Shown: positions 17,296-27,066, numbered from the stretch's first letter. The stretch: DNA of 64,000 bases from Sphingobacteriales bacterium 39-19 (GCA_001898465.1 MKTX01000012.1:24167-88166); one strand, 5' to 3'. Notes: generated by a model from the letters alone, not told the origin. Program-made: numbers and translations.

Positions 17296-18444
17296 ATGGT
17301 TTCTAAATTATTAAACTGGAAAGGTATTCTCATACTGGTAGCGATTGCTATTGTAATAGGCAGTTTATATTATTCTAATTACCTGGCTAAAAAAATTGCC
17401 CTGGATGAACGCCGTAAAATAGAACATTGGGTAGAAGCTGTTACAGAAGTGGGTACCAGCCCCACACAAAGTAACTTAACGGGCCGTGTACTGGTAGAAA
17501 ACAGTAAAGATATTCCCATTATTGTAGTAACTGAAAAAGATAGCGTGCTGGATTCCCGGAATTTAGATACAACCCGTATAACACACGACCCGGATTATAT
17601 TTTGCAGAAACTGAAAGAATTTAAAAGTCAAAATAAGCCCATCGTTTGGAGAAACCCTTTTAATATTAAAGAGAATAACCTGGTGTATTATGGGGAGTCA
17701 AAATTGCTAAAGCAAATTCGCTATTTTCCAATGGCACAATTGATCGTGGTTTTTTTATTTATTGGCATTTTATTGTATGCAGTAAGTATTACCAATAAAA
17801 GCACTCAAAACCAGGTATGGGCAGGCATGGCAAAAGAAACAGCCCACCAGCTGGGTACGCCCTTATCATCCTTACAAGGCTGGGTAGAAATGTTAAAAGA
17901 AACTGCAGGCAGTGAGAAAATTGCCATTGAAATGAACAAGGATGTAGAGCGTTTAAAATTAGTGAGCGAACGATTTGGTAAAATTGGCAGTACCCCACAG
18001 TTAGAAGAAGAGGATTTATTGCTTCATATACAGAATATGGTAGCATATATTAAAAGGCGGGCCCCGGAAAAAGTGAATTTTCATGTAAAATCAAATGTAG
18101 CGGGTGAGTTGCCTGCCATGATTAACGCCCCATTATTTGATTGGGTTATTGAAAACCTTTTAAAAAATGCTCTGGATGCCATGGAAGGGCATGGTAATAT
18201 TGATATTGATGTAAAAAATGAACTTACCCAAATTATAATAGATGTAAAAGATACCGGCAAAGGAATTGGTAAACAAAGCATAGCGAAAGTATTTACGCCG
18301 GGGTTCACAACAAAAAAAAGAGGCTGGGGGCTGGGCCTGTCACTTACCAGGCGCATTATTGAACAATACCACAAAGGCGAAATTTTTGTAAAACATAGTG
18401 AGGTGGGGAAAGGAACTACATTCCGGATTATTTTAAAAAAATGA
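17296..18444 (+). CDS. Membrane sensor histidine kinase
   Basis: Protein of 382 residues: a membrane helix near 10-28, a periplasmic region of about 115 residues, a second helix near 145-165, then a kinase core. The H-box is ETAHQLGTPLSSL with the phospho-acceptor His near 188. The ATP domain has IENLLKNALDAM (N-box), DTGKGIG and GWGLGLSLTRRI (G-boxes). No response regulator is adjacent, so this is an orphan kinase here. The H-box reads HQLGTPL rather than the commoner HELRTPL. Upstream is a TATTTTTA box, one base off the consensus. Confidence 0.88.
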   Translation: MVSKLLNWKGILILVAIAIVIGSLYYSNYLAKKIALDERRKIEHWVEAVTEVGTSPTQSNLTGRVLVENSKDIPIIVVTEKDSVLDSRNLDTTRITHDPDYILQKLKEFKSQNKPIVWRNPFNIKENNLVYYGESKLLKQIRYFPMAQLIVVFLFIGILLYAVSITNKSTQNQVWAGMAKETAHQLGTPLSSLQGWVEMLKETAGSEKIAIEMNKDVERLKLVSERFGKIGSTPQLEEEDLLLHIQNMVAYIKRRAPEKVNFHVKSNVAGELPAMINAPLFDWVIENLLKNALDAMEGHGNIDIDVKNELTQIIIDVKDTGKGIGKQSIAKVFTPGFTTKKRGWGLGLSLTRRIIEQYHKGEIFVKHSEVGKGTTFRIILKK

Positions 18445-18491
18445 TGCTGAATCAGTATAAAAATTATATTCTTCATGTGAAGCATAATTTT

Positions 18492-18499
18492 TATTTTTG
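18492..18499 (+). promoter_or_regulatory. -7 box of tRNA-Leu (GAG)
   Basis: TATTTTTG, an exact TAnnTTTG match, ending 13 bp before the mature tRNA start, so the leader is only a few bases. Confidence 0.5.
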
Positions 18500-18512
18500 C
18501 AAACTTCAGTAT

Positions 18513-18596
18513 GCGGCGATGGCGAAATTGGTAGACGCACTACTTTGAGGTGGTAGCGCCCGAAAGGGCGTGGGAGTTCGAATCTCCTTTGCCGCA
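18513..18596 (+). tRNA. tRNA-Leu (GAG)
   Basis: 84 nt with a long variable arm (CGCCCGAAAGGGCG). Acceptor GCGGCGA with TTGCCGC (one G-T pair), anticodon loop TTGAGGT (anticodon GAG), T arm GGGAG-TTCGAAT-CTCCT. Confidence 0.95.
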
Positions 18597-18599
18597 CCG

Positions 18600-18627
18600 G
18601 GCTGTTCATTTGAACAGCCTTTTTTTA
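18600..18627 (+). terminator. Terminator after tRNA-Leu (GAG)
   Basis: Stem GGCTGTTC / GAACAGCC, loop ATTT, tail of eight bases that are mostly T. It begins 4 bp after the tRNA and its tail overlaps the end of the convergent SprT-like gene. Confidence 0.9.
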
Positions 18628-19245
18628 TGGATGTGGCAGGTAAACTTCGTAAACGGCACTAAACAGGTAATATTTTTTTGTTGCCGGTTCTAAACATTTG
18701 TAACGGGTTCTTATTTTTTCACCTTTTATGAAACTACGCCCTTTTGCAATATGAAACAGGCTGCCGGGCGGTATTTGCTCCAGGAGATAATGGCGCTCTT
18801 TTTTTACATCGTAATTTCTTAACACCCGTAATAGTTTTTCATCACTGCAACTGCTGGCTGCCGGGTTCTTCAATGAATGCAGCAATACCGATTCTACATC
18901 TGCAGGAAATATCTTATGGGCTATAAATTCTTTTAAGATCATAGCATATTCATGTTTCCATTCCTTACCATGGGGAGGTACTTTGTTTTTAAACTTTTCG
19001 TAGGTGAACAAATGTGCCAATTCATGTAAGAGTGTAATTAAAAAAGAATATTTATTCAACGAACCATTCACACTGATGCGATGGCCCTTTGTACCATGGG
19101 CATGGCGGTAATCACCTAAAACACTACTTCGGTTACGGGTAATGGTAAGTTGCACCTGGTATTGCTGAATATAGCCAAGAACCCACTGAAAACTATTTTC
19201 TGGAAGATAAGGCGCTAATGCATCTAAAGGATAGCGTTTAGCCAT
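18625..19245 (-). CDS. SprT-like zinc metalloprotease domain protein
   Basis: Protein of 206 residues. LLHELAHLF near residue 70 is the HExxH zinc motif, and HGKEWKHEYAMIL follows about 25 residues later with the third His ligand, as in SprT/Spartan-like domains. The C-terminal half (from about 140) is basic and may bind nucleic acid; the Zn-ribbon of classical SprT is not seen. Proteases of this family act on DNA-protein cross-links in eukaryotes, but the bacterial role is less clear. It overlaps the preceding membrane-protein gene by 8 bp. Confidence 0.78.
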   Translation of the reverse strand: MAKRYPLDALAPYLPENSFQWVLGYIQQYQVQLTITRNRSSVLGDYRHAHGTKGHRISVNGSLNKYSFLITLLHELAHLFTYEKFKNKVPPHGKEWKHEYAMILKEFIAHKIFPADVESVLLHSLKNPAASSCSDEKLLRVLRNYDVKKERHYLLEQIPPGSLFHIAKGRSFIKGEKIRTRYKCLEPATKKYYLFSAVYEVYLPHP

Positions 19246-19633
19246 TATGCTTTTTATTCAGTTTAAGCGTTACGAATACTTCAGCGGTTAAATAAGCCAT
19301 ATAAATAAATAACCCAATTAAAATAGAAGCGGCGCTAAAGTTTTTATTTATCAGCAATGCATATACCAGCACCGCAATAACACAGAGCAGCATTTTTATG
19401 ATGATCCCGCTCATGATACTCCTGATAAAAACATTTGGGTTGGTATGTTGTAATGCTTTTTTCTGAATTAAAAATACAAGGATGCTAATGAGCAGGAAAA
19501 AAATATTGGCAGCATGCAGCAGGTACACATCAATCCCTTTATTTTCTAAAAAGCGATGGAACAGCAGGATCATTACTGTAAAAGTAAAGAAGACGATGAG
19601 GTAGGGAATTAAAAGCCTGGATGGATTTTGCAT
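19238..19633 (-). CDS. Four-helix membrane protein (AtpI-neighbour-like)
   Basis: Protein of 131 residues with four hydrophobic helices (about 8-25, 38-60, 70-95 and 100-122) and a basic tail (KLNKKHNG). In many Bacteroidota a protein of this size and topology sits between the AtpZ-like gene and atpB of the ATP synthase operon. Here it is followed by the SprT-like gene and no atp gene is in view. The function is not known and the link to ATP synthase is inference from gene order in relatives. It overlaps the SprT-like gene, so they are co-transcribed. Confidence 0.65.
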   Translation of the reverse strand: MQNPSRLLIPYLIVFFTFTVMILLFHRFLENKGIDVYLLHAANIFFLLISILVFLIQKKALQHTNPNVFIRSIMSGIIIKMLLCVIAVLVYALLINKNFSAASILIGLFIYMAYLTAEVFVTLKLNKKHNG

Positions 19634-19802
19634 GTATTTCTATTTGGGGCCTGGTATTTTTAAACCAGCAAAGTTAATACCCAAACAGCATTAGCCGTAC
19701 ACCCCCGTGTTCAATCATTTATATTTATAATAAACAGGAGAGTGGGTGATTCCACAATAACAGGAAGGGCTGGCATCATCAAAATAATAAAAAATGAATT
19801 TT

Positions 19803-20207
19803 TTATTCATTTACCACAAGTTGAAGTTCCTTATTCAGCTCCACAACATTCGCTCCCATTTTACACTGGCCATTAAAGCTGGCTGTAGTTTCCATTAATA
19901 ATTTTCCTGTACTGATATCACCCTCTACTACAGCATTTCCTTTTAATTGTAAAAGATCGGTAATAATTAGTGAACCTTTAATATGGCCGCTGATTTCAGC
20001 TTGTTTACACCACACATTTCCTTCTACAACGGCAGATGGCCCAATAATCACTTTTGCCTTACTTCGAATACTGCCTTTTAAAGTGCCATCCATACGAAGA
20101 TCGCCCTCGCTCTCCAGGTTGCCGGTAATGGCTACACTGTTGTGAATGAGGCTGGCTACGGTACACTGTTGTTTTTCTGCAAAAGATTTTACTTTAGATG
20201 TAAACAT
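19803..20207 (-). CDS. Bactofilin (polymer-forming cytoskeletal protein)
   Basis: Protein of 134 residues with a bactofilin core (about 20-115) of short hydrophobic repeats every 15-20 residues: SVAITGNLESEGDLRMDG, GSIRSKAKVIIG, AVVEGNVW, QLKGNAVVEGDI. This is the right-handed beta-helix that polymerises without nucleotide. It is cytosolic or membrane-associated and often guides peptidoglycan hydrolases and cell shape. The neighbouring upstream gene is an M23-peptidase-like stub without a catalytic domain, an unusual pairing (see findings). Confidence 0.88.
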   Translation of the reverse strand: MFTSKVKSFAEKQQCTVASLIHNSVAITGNLESEGDLRMDGTLKGSIRSKAKVIIGPSAVVEGNVWCKQAEISGHIKGSLIITDLLQLKGNAVVEGDISTGKLLMETTASFNGQCKMGANVVELNKELQLVVNE

Positions 20208-20272
20208 GATAAGCGCTTTTAATGTAAATAAAAGGGGTGTAAAAGGCTAACGCTTATCTGGCAAAAATATTC

Positions 20273-20662
20273 TTAATCGTCGGAGTTTTCTAATTTGGGA
20301 AGTGATAATTTGTTGGTATCCAATGAGATAACTTTTCCACTTAAAACCTTTTGAATGTTATTTAAATAGTTATCCTGCATTCTTAAAGCATGTTCCATGG
20401 AGTCTGTTCTCATTTTTAATTCACGCAACTCTTTTACCTGGCGGGCGCTACCCATCCCTACCCCCGGCAAATAATATTTTAAGGGTGTAAAAATGATGAG
20501 TGCTGCCGTAAGCCCGGTCATTAAAATGAATAAAACACTAAAAACCGTGTAAACGCCCCAACGGGATAGCCTGAAGCGGGTAACCTCTTCATAGGTATCT
20601 TCATTTAAGATCACCATCCGGTACCTGTTACGCAATCTTTTTAATGTGCTATTATTCTCCAT
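20273..20662 (-). CDS. Membrane/coiled-coil stub resembling the N-terminus of bactofilin-linked M23 peptidases
   Basis: Protein of 129 residues starting MENNSTLKRL. A cytosolic part (RYRMVILNEDTYEE, then RFRLSRWGVY) is followed by one membrane helix (about 43-66), then a helical region with SMEHALRMQDNYLNNIQKVL, and stops after KLENSDD. The N-terminal layout is what I know from M23 family peptidases next to bactofilin in this phylum, which continue with a LytM domain. No M23 HxxxD or HxH motif is present and the next gene starts 66 bp on. The open frame reaches 20767, but the added 35 residues look non-coding; ATG 20662 is preferred. Confidence 0.65.
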   Translation of the reverse strand: MENNSTLKRLRNRYRMVILNEDTYEEVTRFRLSRWGVYTVFSVLFILMTGLTAALIIFTPLKYYLPGVGMGSARQVKELRELKMRTDSMEHALRMQDNYLNNIQKVLSGKVISLDTNKLSLPKLENSDD

Positions 20663-20859
20663 AACCTGGTTGATATTTGTAAAATTAAGAAACGCTGCTG
20701 AGGGATTGAAATCTAATTCACAGAGGTGATGTATTGTAAATACCCGAAATGTAAGTGATATATTCATAAATATACCTTCATTTTATGATACCGGGCTTTA
20801 CTGTATTAATTTTTAATAATTTTCACATGAGTAACCTGTTCTCATTCATTTGTATAAAC

Positions 20860-20867
20860 TAATTTTG
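20860..20867 (+). promoter_or_regulatory. -7 box upstream of porW/sprE
   Basis: TAATTTTG, an exact TAnnTTTG match, 61 bp before the ATG at 20929. No well-spaced -33 TTG was identified. Confidence 0.4.
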
Positions 20868-20928
20868 AATATTGAGTATTTAGTAAAAAAATGCGATATT
20901 GAGCGTTATATAACAACCCCGGTTCTTC

Positions 20929-23900
20929 ATGATCAAACAACCTGTAGTTTTAGTATGTAGTATTCTTTTTTGCTCCTTTTTTATGAAGGTGGCCGATGCA
21001 CAGCCTACCTGGGTTTTTGATCCTTTTGGAAAAGAGAAAAAACCGGAGCAATATGAAAATAAACAGCTGGCATCGGAAAAAACCGCTGATAAGAAATATA
21101 CTTTTACCCGTAAAATAATTCAGAATACGGTTTCACATTATAATTATTATTTCAATGCCAATAATAAATTAAATGCGGTAATAGAAAGAGCCAAAATGTC
21201 GAACAAAGACGATTATGGGAAACTTCTTTCTTTTTATCCATATTCATTAGAAAATACAGCCTCACAAAAAATAGAATTAGATTCGGTTATTTATAAATCT
21301 ACAGCAGGTATCCTATTGCATGATTTAAGAACGAACTGGGTAGATAATTTTTATTTGCTTATTGCAAAAGCCTATTTTCTTCGCCAGGATTTTGATTCAG
21401 CGGCACTTACCCTCCAGTTTATTAATTATAACCTGGCGCCCCGCAGTAAAAAAGAAGGTGATGATGATAAATTGGTGGGATCTAATGAAAGCCATCAAAA
21501 TGGTGCATTATCTATTGCCAATAAGGAGAAAAGAAATTTCTTACAAAAGACATTTACTTTACCTCCCAGCCGAAACGATGCCCTGCTTTTACTGGCCCGA
21601 ACATTTATTGAGCAAAACGAATATGGGGATGCTGCTGGCTTACTGAATATTCTGCAAAATGACCCCAACTTACCCAGGCGCTTGCAAAATAACCTGGAAG
21701 AAGTGAATGCATACTGGTTTTTTAGTCAAAAAAACTATGATAGCGCTGCCAATCATTTAGAAAAAGCGCTAAGCGCCGCCGATACCAAACAGGATAAAAG
21801 CAGGTGGGAGTATTTGCTGGCACAGCTGTATGAAATAAATGGCGATTTTGATAAAGCCTCTCTGTATTATACAAAAGCAGGCAGCCATACCACCGATCCG
21901 GTAATGGATATTTATTCACATTTGAATAATGCTAAAATGTGGAGAGACCGGGGTGATTTTAAACAACTGGATAATTCTATCAACAATTTATTGAAGATGG
22001 CCAGGCGGGATAAATATGAAAACTACCGGGATATTATTTACTACTCGGCGGCACAACTCACCTTACAAAAGCCCGACACCCTGAACAGTATCGCTCATTT
22101 ACTAAAAAGCACAAAATATAATAATGGCAATATCCCTTATAAAAACAAAGCATTTTTAGACCTGGGAAATATTGCCTTTGAACAAAAAAGATACCGGGAT
22201 GCCCATCGTTATTATGATAGTTTACAATTAGAGGACCCCGAATTGGAAGCCAAAGCAATGCAGTTAGAAGAACGTAAGCAGGTACTCGGAAAATTATCCG
22301 GTTATTACGAAGACCTTGAACGGGAAGACAGTTTGCAAAATGTAGCCATGCTGAGTGCAGGAGAAAGAGATGCCCTTATAAAACGGGTTATAAAAAAATA
22401 CAGAAAAGAACAGGGATTAAAGGAAAGTGATGATTTTATTGGGAATTCATTAATCACTTTTAATAATACAAAAGATAAACCTGTTGATCTTTTTTCCTCT
22501 TCTGCAAAAGGAGACTGGTATTTTAATAATAACAGCATGAAGGCAAAAGGCTTTTCTGCTTTTAAATCTAAATGGGGCAAGCGTGAGAATGTAGATAACT
22601 GGCGCCGGAAAGCTGCCATGGAATCAGCCTTGCAACAAATAAAATCAGCCCAAAATAATAACAATCCGGATGAACCCATGGCACCCGAAGATTCGATGGC
22701 TGTTGCAGGTGGCCGGCATATACTTACGGCCAATGATTACAATTATGAAACCATGATGGCAAACCTGCCATTAACGGCCGAGAAATTAGATAGCAGCAAT
22801 GCCATTGCAGCCTCCAGCATGTTGCATATAGCTAAAATTTTTCAAAATGATTTACAGGAATATGGAGAAGCTATAGCAACCTATCTTAAATATATTGACC
22901 GTTTTTCACCCTCAGAAAATGATGCCGAAGTGTATATGGGTTTATATTATTGCTATACCAAGCTGGGTAATGTAAACCAGGCTGCTTATTATAAAAATAT
23001 CATTACCCATAAATATGCTGATACCCATTACGGTAAAATGATTTTAGATCCGGCTTCATTAGATTCTACAAAAAATAATGAGGTAGTTACACAGCGCTAT
23101 AAAGCCATCCTGGATTTATATGTAGAAGGTAAATATGCAGAAGCAGAGATGGCCAAGCAAAAAAATGATAGCTTATACGGAAATAATTACTGGACGCCCC
23201 AACTGCTCTATATTGAAGCAGTACATTATATAAAAGAAAATAATGACAGCCTGGCAATTGCTACTTTACAAAGTTTGCAAACACTTTTCCCGGCTTCGCC
23301 ATTAAAAGAAAAAGCAACTACAATGATAGAAGTGCTGGGCCGCAGGAAGCAAATTGTTGATTACTTAAATAACCTGGAAATTACACGGGCAGAAGAAGAT
23401 AAGGTAATGATCGCTGATGAAAGTAACCGGGTGAATGTAAAACCGGCCCAGGTAGAAATTGTACCGAACAAACCCATATCAGCACCCGTTGCTCCCCGGG
23501 TGAATATGGCAGATTCGCTAATTAAAGTTCCTGAAGTGTACAAAAAAGACGGCTTTGTTTTAAATCCTAAATCTGCCCATTTGGTGATTATGATTTTAGA
23601 TAAAGTAGATGGCGTATATGTAAATGAAGCTAAAAATGCCTTTGCCCGATTTAACAGGGAAAGTATGGCTACCGTAAACATTCTGGTGAATAAAGAAGTA
23701 TTGGATGAAAGCCGTCAAATGCTGGTATTCTCAACGTTTGAAAATGCAGATGCAGCCATACAATATTATAATAAAATTAAAAGGGCAGCACCTACCGAAG
23801 TATCCTGGCTACCTGCTGCTAAATATTCTTTCCTGATTATTACGCAACCCAATCTTGATCTGTTAAAAGAAAATAAAGATGTACAGGCTTACCGCCAGTT

Positions 23901-23931
23901 ATTGAATAATAATTACGAAAATAAATTTTAA
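20929..23931 (+). CDS. porW: T9SS/gliding TPR protein PorW/SprE
   Basis: Protein of 1000 residues with a signal peptide (about 25 residues) but no clear lipobox Cys. Long TPR-like helical repeats run to about residue 500 (such as FYLLIAKAYFLRQDFDSAALTLQ), with a charged linker near 510-600 and further TPRs near 650-830. The C-terminal domain is about 120 residues of beta/alpha fold. Length and order match SprE/PorW, a periplasmic/outer-membrane-associated component that links the PorLM motor to the translocon of the T9SS. It is consistent with the T9SS cargo genes elsewhere in this window. PBP1A follows 26 bp downstream. Confidence 0.85.
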   Translation: MIKQPVVLVCSILFCSFFMKVADAQPTWVFDPFGKEKKPEQYENKQLASEKTADKKYTFTRKIIQNTVSHYNYYFNANNKLNAVIERAKMSNKDDYGKLLSFYPYSLENTASQKIELDSVIYKSTAGILLHDLRTNWVDNFYLLIAKAYFLRQDFDSAALTLQFINYNLAPRSKKEGDDDKLVGSNESHQNGALSIANKEKRNFLQKTFTLPPSRNDALLLLARTFIEQNEYGDAAGLLNILQNDPNLPRRLQNNLEEVNAYWFFSQKNYDSAANHLEKALSAADTKQDKSRWEYLLAQLYEINGDFDKASLYYTKAGSHTTDPVMDIYSHLNNAKMWRDRGDFKQLDNSINNLLKMARRDKYENYRDIIYYSAAQLTLQKPDTLNSIAHLLKSTKYNNGNIPYKNKAFLDLGNIAFEQKRYRDAHRYYDSLQLEDPELEAKAMQLEERKQVLGKLSGYYEDLEREDSLQNVAMLSAGERDALIKRVIKKYRKEQGLKESDDFIGNSLITFNNTKDKPVDLFSSSAKGDWYFNNNSMKAKGFSAFKSKWGKRENVDNWRRKAAMESALQQIKSAQNNNNPDEPMAPEDSMAVAGGRHILTANDYNYETMMANLPLTAEKLDSSNAIAASSMLHIAKIFQNDLQEYGEAIATYLKYIDRFSPSENDAEVYMGLYYCYTKLGNVNQAAYYKNIITHKYADTHYGKMILDPASLDSTKNNEVVTQRYKAILDLYVEGKYAEAEMAKQKNDSLYGNNYWTPQLLYIEAVHYIKENNDSLAIATLQSLQTLFPASPLKEKATTMIEVLGRRKQIVDYLNNLEITRAEEDKVMIADESNRVNVKPAQVEIVPNKPISAPVAPRVNMADSLIKVPEVYKKDGFVLNPKSAHLVIMILDKVDGVYVNEAKNAFARFNRESMATVNILVNKEVLDESRQMLVFSTFENADAAIQYYNKIKRAAPTEVSWLPAAKYSFLIITQPNLDLLKENKDVQAYRQLLNNNYENKF

Positions 23932-23957
23932 GCTTACTCGCTAATTAAAAGAAAACT

Positions 23958-26318
23958 ATGAGCCGTTCCGTTAAAATATTATGGACTTTATTTTTTGGCG
24001 GCCTTGCCCTGGTATTGTTGATTTTTTTACTGGCAGGCTTTGGGGTATTTGGTAAAATGCCTTCCTTAACGCAATTAGAAAACCCGGAGGCTGATCTTGC
24101 CAGCGAAGTCATCAGTGCCGATGGTCTCCTGATGGGAAAATATTATTCTGAAAACCGGAGTGAAGTAAAATATACTGATATTTCTCCCAATGTGATTCAT
24201 GCTTTAATAGCCACTGAAGATCAGAATTTTTATGAACATTCAGGTATTGATGCCCGTGCTGTTGCCCGGGCCGTAATTAAGTTAGGCACCGATGGCGGGG
24301 GAAGCCCCATCACCCAGCAGCTGGCCAAGATGATTTTGAAACAAGGCAAAGGAAATATCCTGGAAAGGGGATTAGATAAAGTAAAGGAATGGATTGTGGC
24401 AGTAAGGCTTGAAAGAAATTTTACAAAAGAAGAAATTCTAACCCTGTATTTAAACCGTGCTGCCTGGGGCAATTTATATGGCATCAGGAATGCCAGCCTC
24501 ACTTATTTTCAAAAGGAACCTGCCCAATTAAAAATAGAAGAAGCGGCTGTATTGGTAGGCATGCTCAAAGGTTTTATCTACAATCCTATTTCCCGGCCGG
24601 CCGCTTCGCTTATGCGGCGCAATACGGTGATACAAAGGATGGCAGATTGCAAACAAAAATATTTACAGCAATCTGAAGCCGATAAAATAAAATCAAAACC
24701 CCTTATCACCAACTACAAACCTATTGACGAAGCGATTGGTATTGCTCCGTATTACAGGCGCACTCTTATTGATGTGATGAAGAAATGGTGCCAGGCCCAT
24801 ACCAACCCAAAAACAGGAGACCCCTATGATTTATACCGGGACGGATTAAAAATTTATACCACCATAGATTCCCGTATGCAGAAGTATGCAGAAGAAGCCG
24901 TGGATCAGCACTTGCCTGTAATTCAAAAAAAATTAAATACCTCATTAAAAGGCCGTACTGAAAAATTATGGAAAGGGCATGAAGATATTTTAGAACGTGC
25001 CATTAAATATTCTGAACGGATGAAAGCCATGAAAGAAGCCGGGATTAGTGATGCTGATATCCGAAAGAGTTTTGATGTACCTGTAAAGATGAAAATATTT
25101 TCCTGGTGGGGCAATAATAAGCATGAACGGGATACTGTGATGACACCTTTGGATTCTATAAAATATCACAAGCAATTGTTACAATCGAATTTTGTAGCCA
25201 TGGATCCCAAAACCGGTGAAATAAAAGCGTATGTAGGCGGTATAGATTACAGGTGGTTCAAGTATGACAACGCTGCAGCCATGAGGCAGGTGGGTTCTAC
25301 TTTTAAACCCTTACTGTATACCCTTGCGGTAACAGATGCAGGGTATACACCCGAAACCATTATCCCCGGCGGCTCTCTTACCTTAGGCGGTAAAACTATT
25401 ACCGGCGGGGGTGGCACGATGGCCTATTGCCTGGCCCAGTCAAAAAATGCGGCTGCATGGAGGCTCATGTCAGTAATTGGGGTTAAGCGAACTATTGAAT
25501 TTGCTCATCAATGTGGTATTAAAGTAGATATTCCCCCGTACCCTTCAATCGCATTGGGCTCTGCTGAAATTCCCATGTTACAAATGTTGCAGGCATATAC
25601 CATGTTTCCAAATAAAGGATATAATACAGAACCGGTTTATTTAACCCGGATAGAAGATAAAAACGGTAACCTCATTTTTGAATTCCCGGTGGCGCAAAGT
25701 AAACAGGTGATTGGAGAAGTAGATGATTACACGATGGTGAAATTGATGGAAGGCGTGGTTAAATCCGGTACCGCCCGGTCCTTAAACGGCTATAAAATCC
25801 CGGTAGCCAAAGCAGGTAAAACGGGTACTACCAATGGAAATACCGATGGATGGTTTATAGGTTATACCCCCGATTTATTAGCCGGATCCTGGGTGGGGTG
25901 CAGCGATCCCTTTATTCCTATTTATCAAAATAATGCAGGCGGTGCAGAAATGTCGGCGCCACGCTGGGGTATTTTTATGAGTAAAGTGGCGGCAGATAAA
26001 GAAATTAATTATGTAAAGCAAAAAGACTTTGATGAGCCGGCAGAATTAAAGATGAACCCAATTTATGCCGACAATAGCCGTTTTGCCGAATTATTATCAA
26101 GTGGCGATAGCCTCAGCATTGAGTCAGGAAATAACGATGGCAGTGATTTTTTTGACGATAAACCAGAACCTGAAAATCAAATGAAAGGAATCGATTCTGT
26201 AAAAAAGAAAACAGATAAACCAATAAATACAACAGACGAAAAAAAGAAACCTGCAGCAAATAATACAGAAGAGAAAAAACCGGCAAATAAACCCAAAGAA
26301 GCGGGTAACGAATATTAA
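23958..26318 (+). CDS. Bifunctional penicillin-binding protein 1A (GT51 plus transpeptidase)
   Basis: Protein of 786 residues. After an N-terminal membrane helix (about 8-28) comes the GT51 domain with the catalytic Glu in ALIATEDQNFYEHSGID (near 83-98) and GGGSPITQQLAKMIL (near 112). The transpeptidase has SxxK in GSTFKP (near 447), SKN (near 496) and KTG in KAGKTGTT (near 617). It polymerises and cross-links peptidoglycan in the periplasm. The last 90 residues are a low-complexity Lys/Glu/Pro tail. It follows porW by 26 bp, so an operon is likely. Confidence 0.92.
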   Translation: MSRSVKILWTLFFGGLALVLLIFLLAGFGVFGKMPSLTQLENPEADLASEVISADGLLMGKYYSENRSEVKYTDISPNVIHALIATEDQNFYEHSGIDARAVARAVIKLGTDGGGSPITQQLAKMILKQGKGNILERGLDKVKEWIVAVRLERNFTKEEILTLYLNRAAWGNLYGIRNASLTYFQKEPAQLKIEEAAVLVGMLKGFIYNPISRPAASLMRRNTVIQRMADCKQKYLQQSEADKIKSKPLITNYKPIDEAIGIAPYYRRTLIDVMKKWCQAHTNPKTGDPYDLYRDGLKIYTTIDSRMQKYAEEAVDQHLPVIQKKLNTSLKGRTEKLWKGHEDILERAIKYSERMKAMKEAGISDADIRKSFDVPVKMKIFSWWGNNKHERDTVMTPLDSIKYHKQLLQSNFVAMDPKTGEIKAYVGGIDYRWFKYDNAAAMRQVGSTFKPLLYTLAVTDAGYTPETIIPGGSLTLGGKTITGGGGTMAYCLAQSKNAAAWRLMSVIGVKRTIEFAHQCGIKVDIPPYPSIALGSAEIPMLQMLQAYTMFPNKGYNTEPVYLTRIEDKNGNLIFEFPVAQSKQVIGEVDDYTMVKLMEGVVKSGTARSLNGYKIPVAKAGKTGTTNGNTDGWFIGYTPDLLAGSWVGCSDPFIPIYQNNAGGAEMSAPRWGIFMSKVAADKEINYVKQKDFDEPAELKMNPIYADNSRFAELLSSGDSLSIESGNNDGSDFFDDKPEPENQMKGIDSVKKKTDKPINTTDEKKKPAANNTEEKKPANKPKEAGNEY

Positions 26319-26325
26319 TTGTTTT

Positions 26326-27006
26326 TTAAGACCTATGCCCAAAGATCAGGCTGCCCACCCGAATCATATTGCTGCCATATTGCAATGCTAATTGATAATC
26401 TCCGCTCATACCCATGCTGAGCGTATTGAATGCAATATGGGGCGCCGGGTGAGCGGAAAAATAGCGCTGGTACTTATTAAATAATTGTTGCAACAATTTA
26501 AATTCGCCAGCTACTTTATGCTCATCCTGGCTAAAGGATGCCATTCCCATCAATCCTGCAATCATTATGTTTTTAAATGTACTTTGCTGCAGTGATATTA
26601 AAAGCGCTTCTGCCTGCCCCGGCAATAAGCCAAACTTACTGTCTTCTTCAGCAATATGAACTTGTATGAGGCAATGAATAACCCGGTTATTTTTTGCAGC
26701 CTGCCGATTGATTTCAAGTAATAATTTCTCAGAATCTACCGTATGTACCAGGTGTACAAAGGGGGCAATATATTTTACTTTATTCGTTTGTAAATGGCCT
26801 ATAAAATGCCATTGAATATCTGCTGGCAACTGAGGCTGTTTTGCCATTAATTCCTGTACATAATTCTCGCCAAAATTTCGTTGCCCCCAGGCATATAAAC
26901 TTTCAATGGCACTTACGGGTTGTAATTTTGAAACGGCAACAAGGATGCTGTTGGTTTCTTGTGTTTCTTTTAAAAGGGTATTAAATGCACTTTTACTGAT
27001 TGCCAT
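26326..27006 (-). CDS. YggS family PLP-binding protein
   Basis: Protein of 226 residues, an alanine-racemase-like barrel. The PLP Lys is in LVAVSKLQP (near 27), and GENYVQELMAK, WHFIGHLQTNKVKY and MGMSGDYQLALQYGSNMIRVG are the family signatures. It binds PLP and takes part in vitamin B6 and amino-acid homeostasis; no enzymatic activity is firmly known. It converges with PBP1A across a 7 bp gap. Confidence 0.92.
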   Translation of the reverse strand: MAISKSAFNTLLKETQETNSILVAVSKLQPVSAIESLYAWGQRNFGENYVQELMAKQPQLPADIQWHFIGHLQTNKVKYIAPFVHLVHTVDSEKLLLEINRQAAKNNRVIHCLIQVHIAEEDSKFGLLPGQAEALLISLQQSTFKNIMIAGLMGMASFSQDEHKVAGEFKLLQQLFNKYQRYFSAHPAPHIAFNTLSMGMSGDYQLALQYGSNMIRVGSLIFGHRS

Positions 27007-27066
27007 ACGTATTAAAAAAAATGCCTGCTATCATGCCGGCACAATGAAAAAAGATCATGAATAAAA

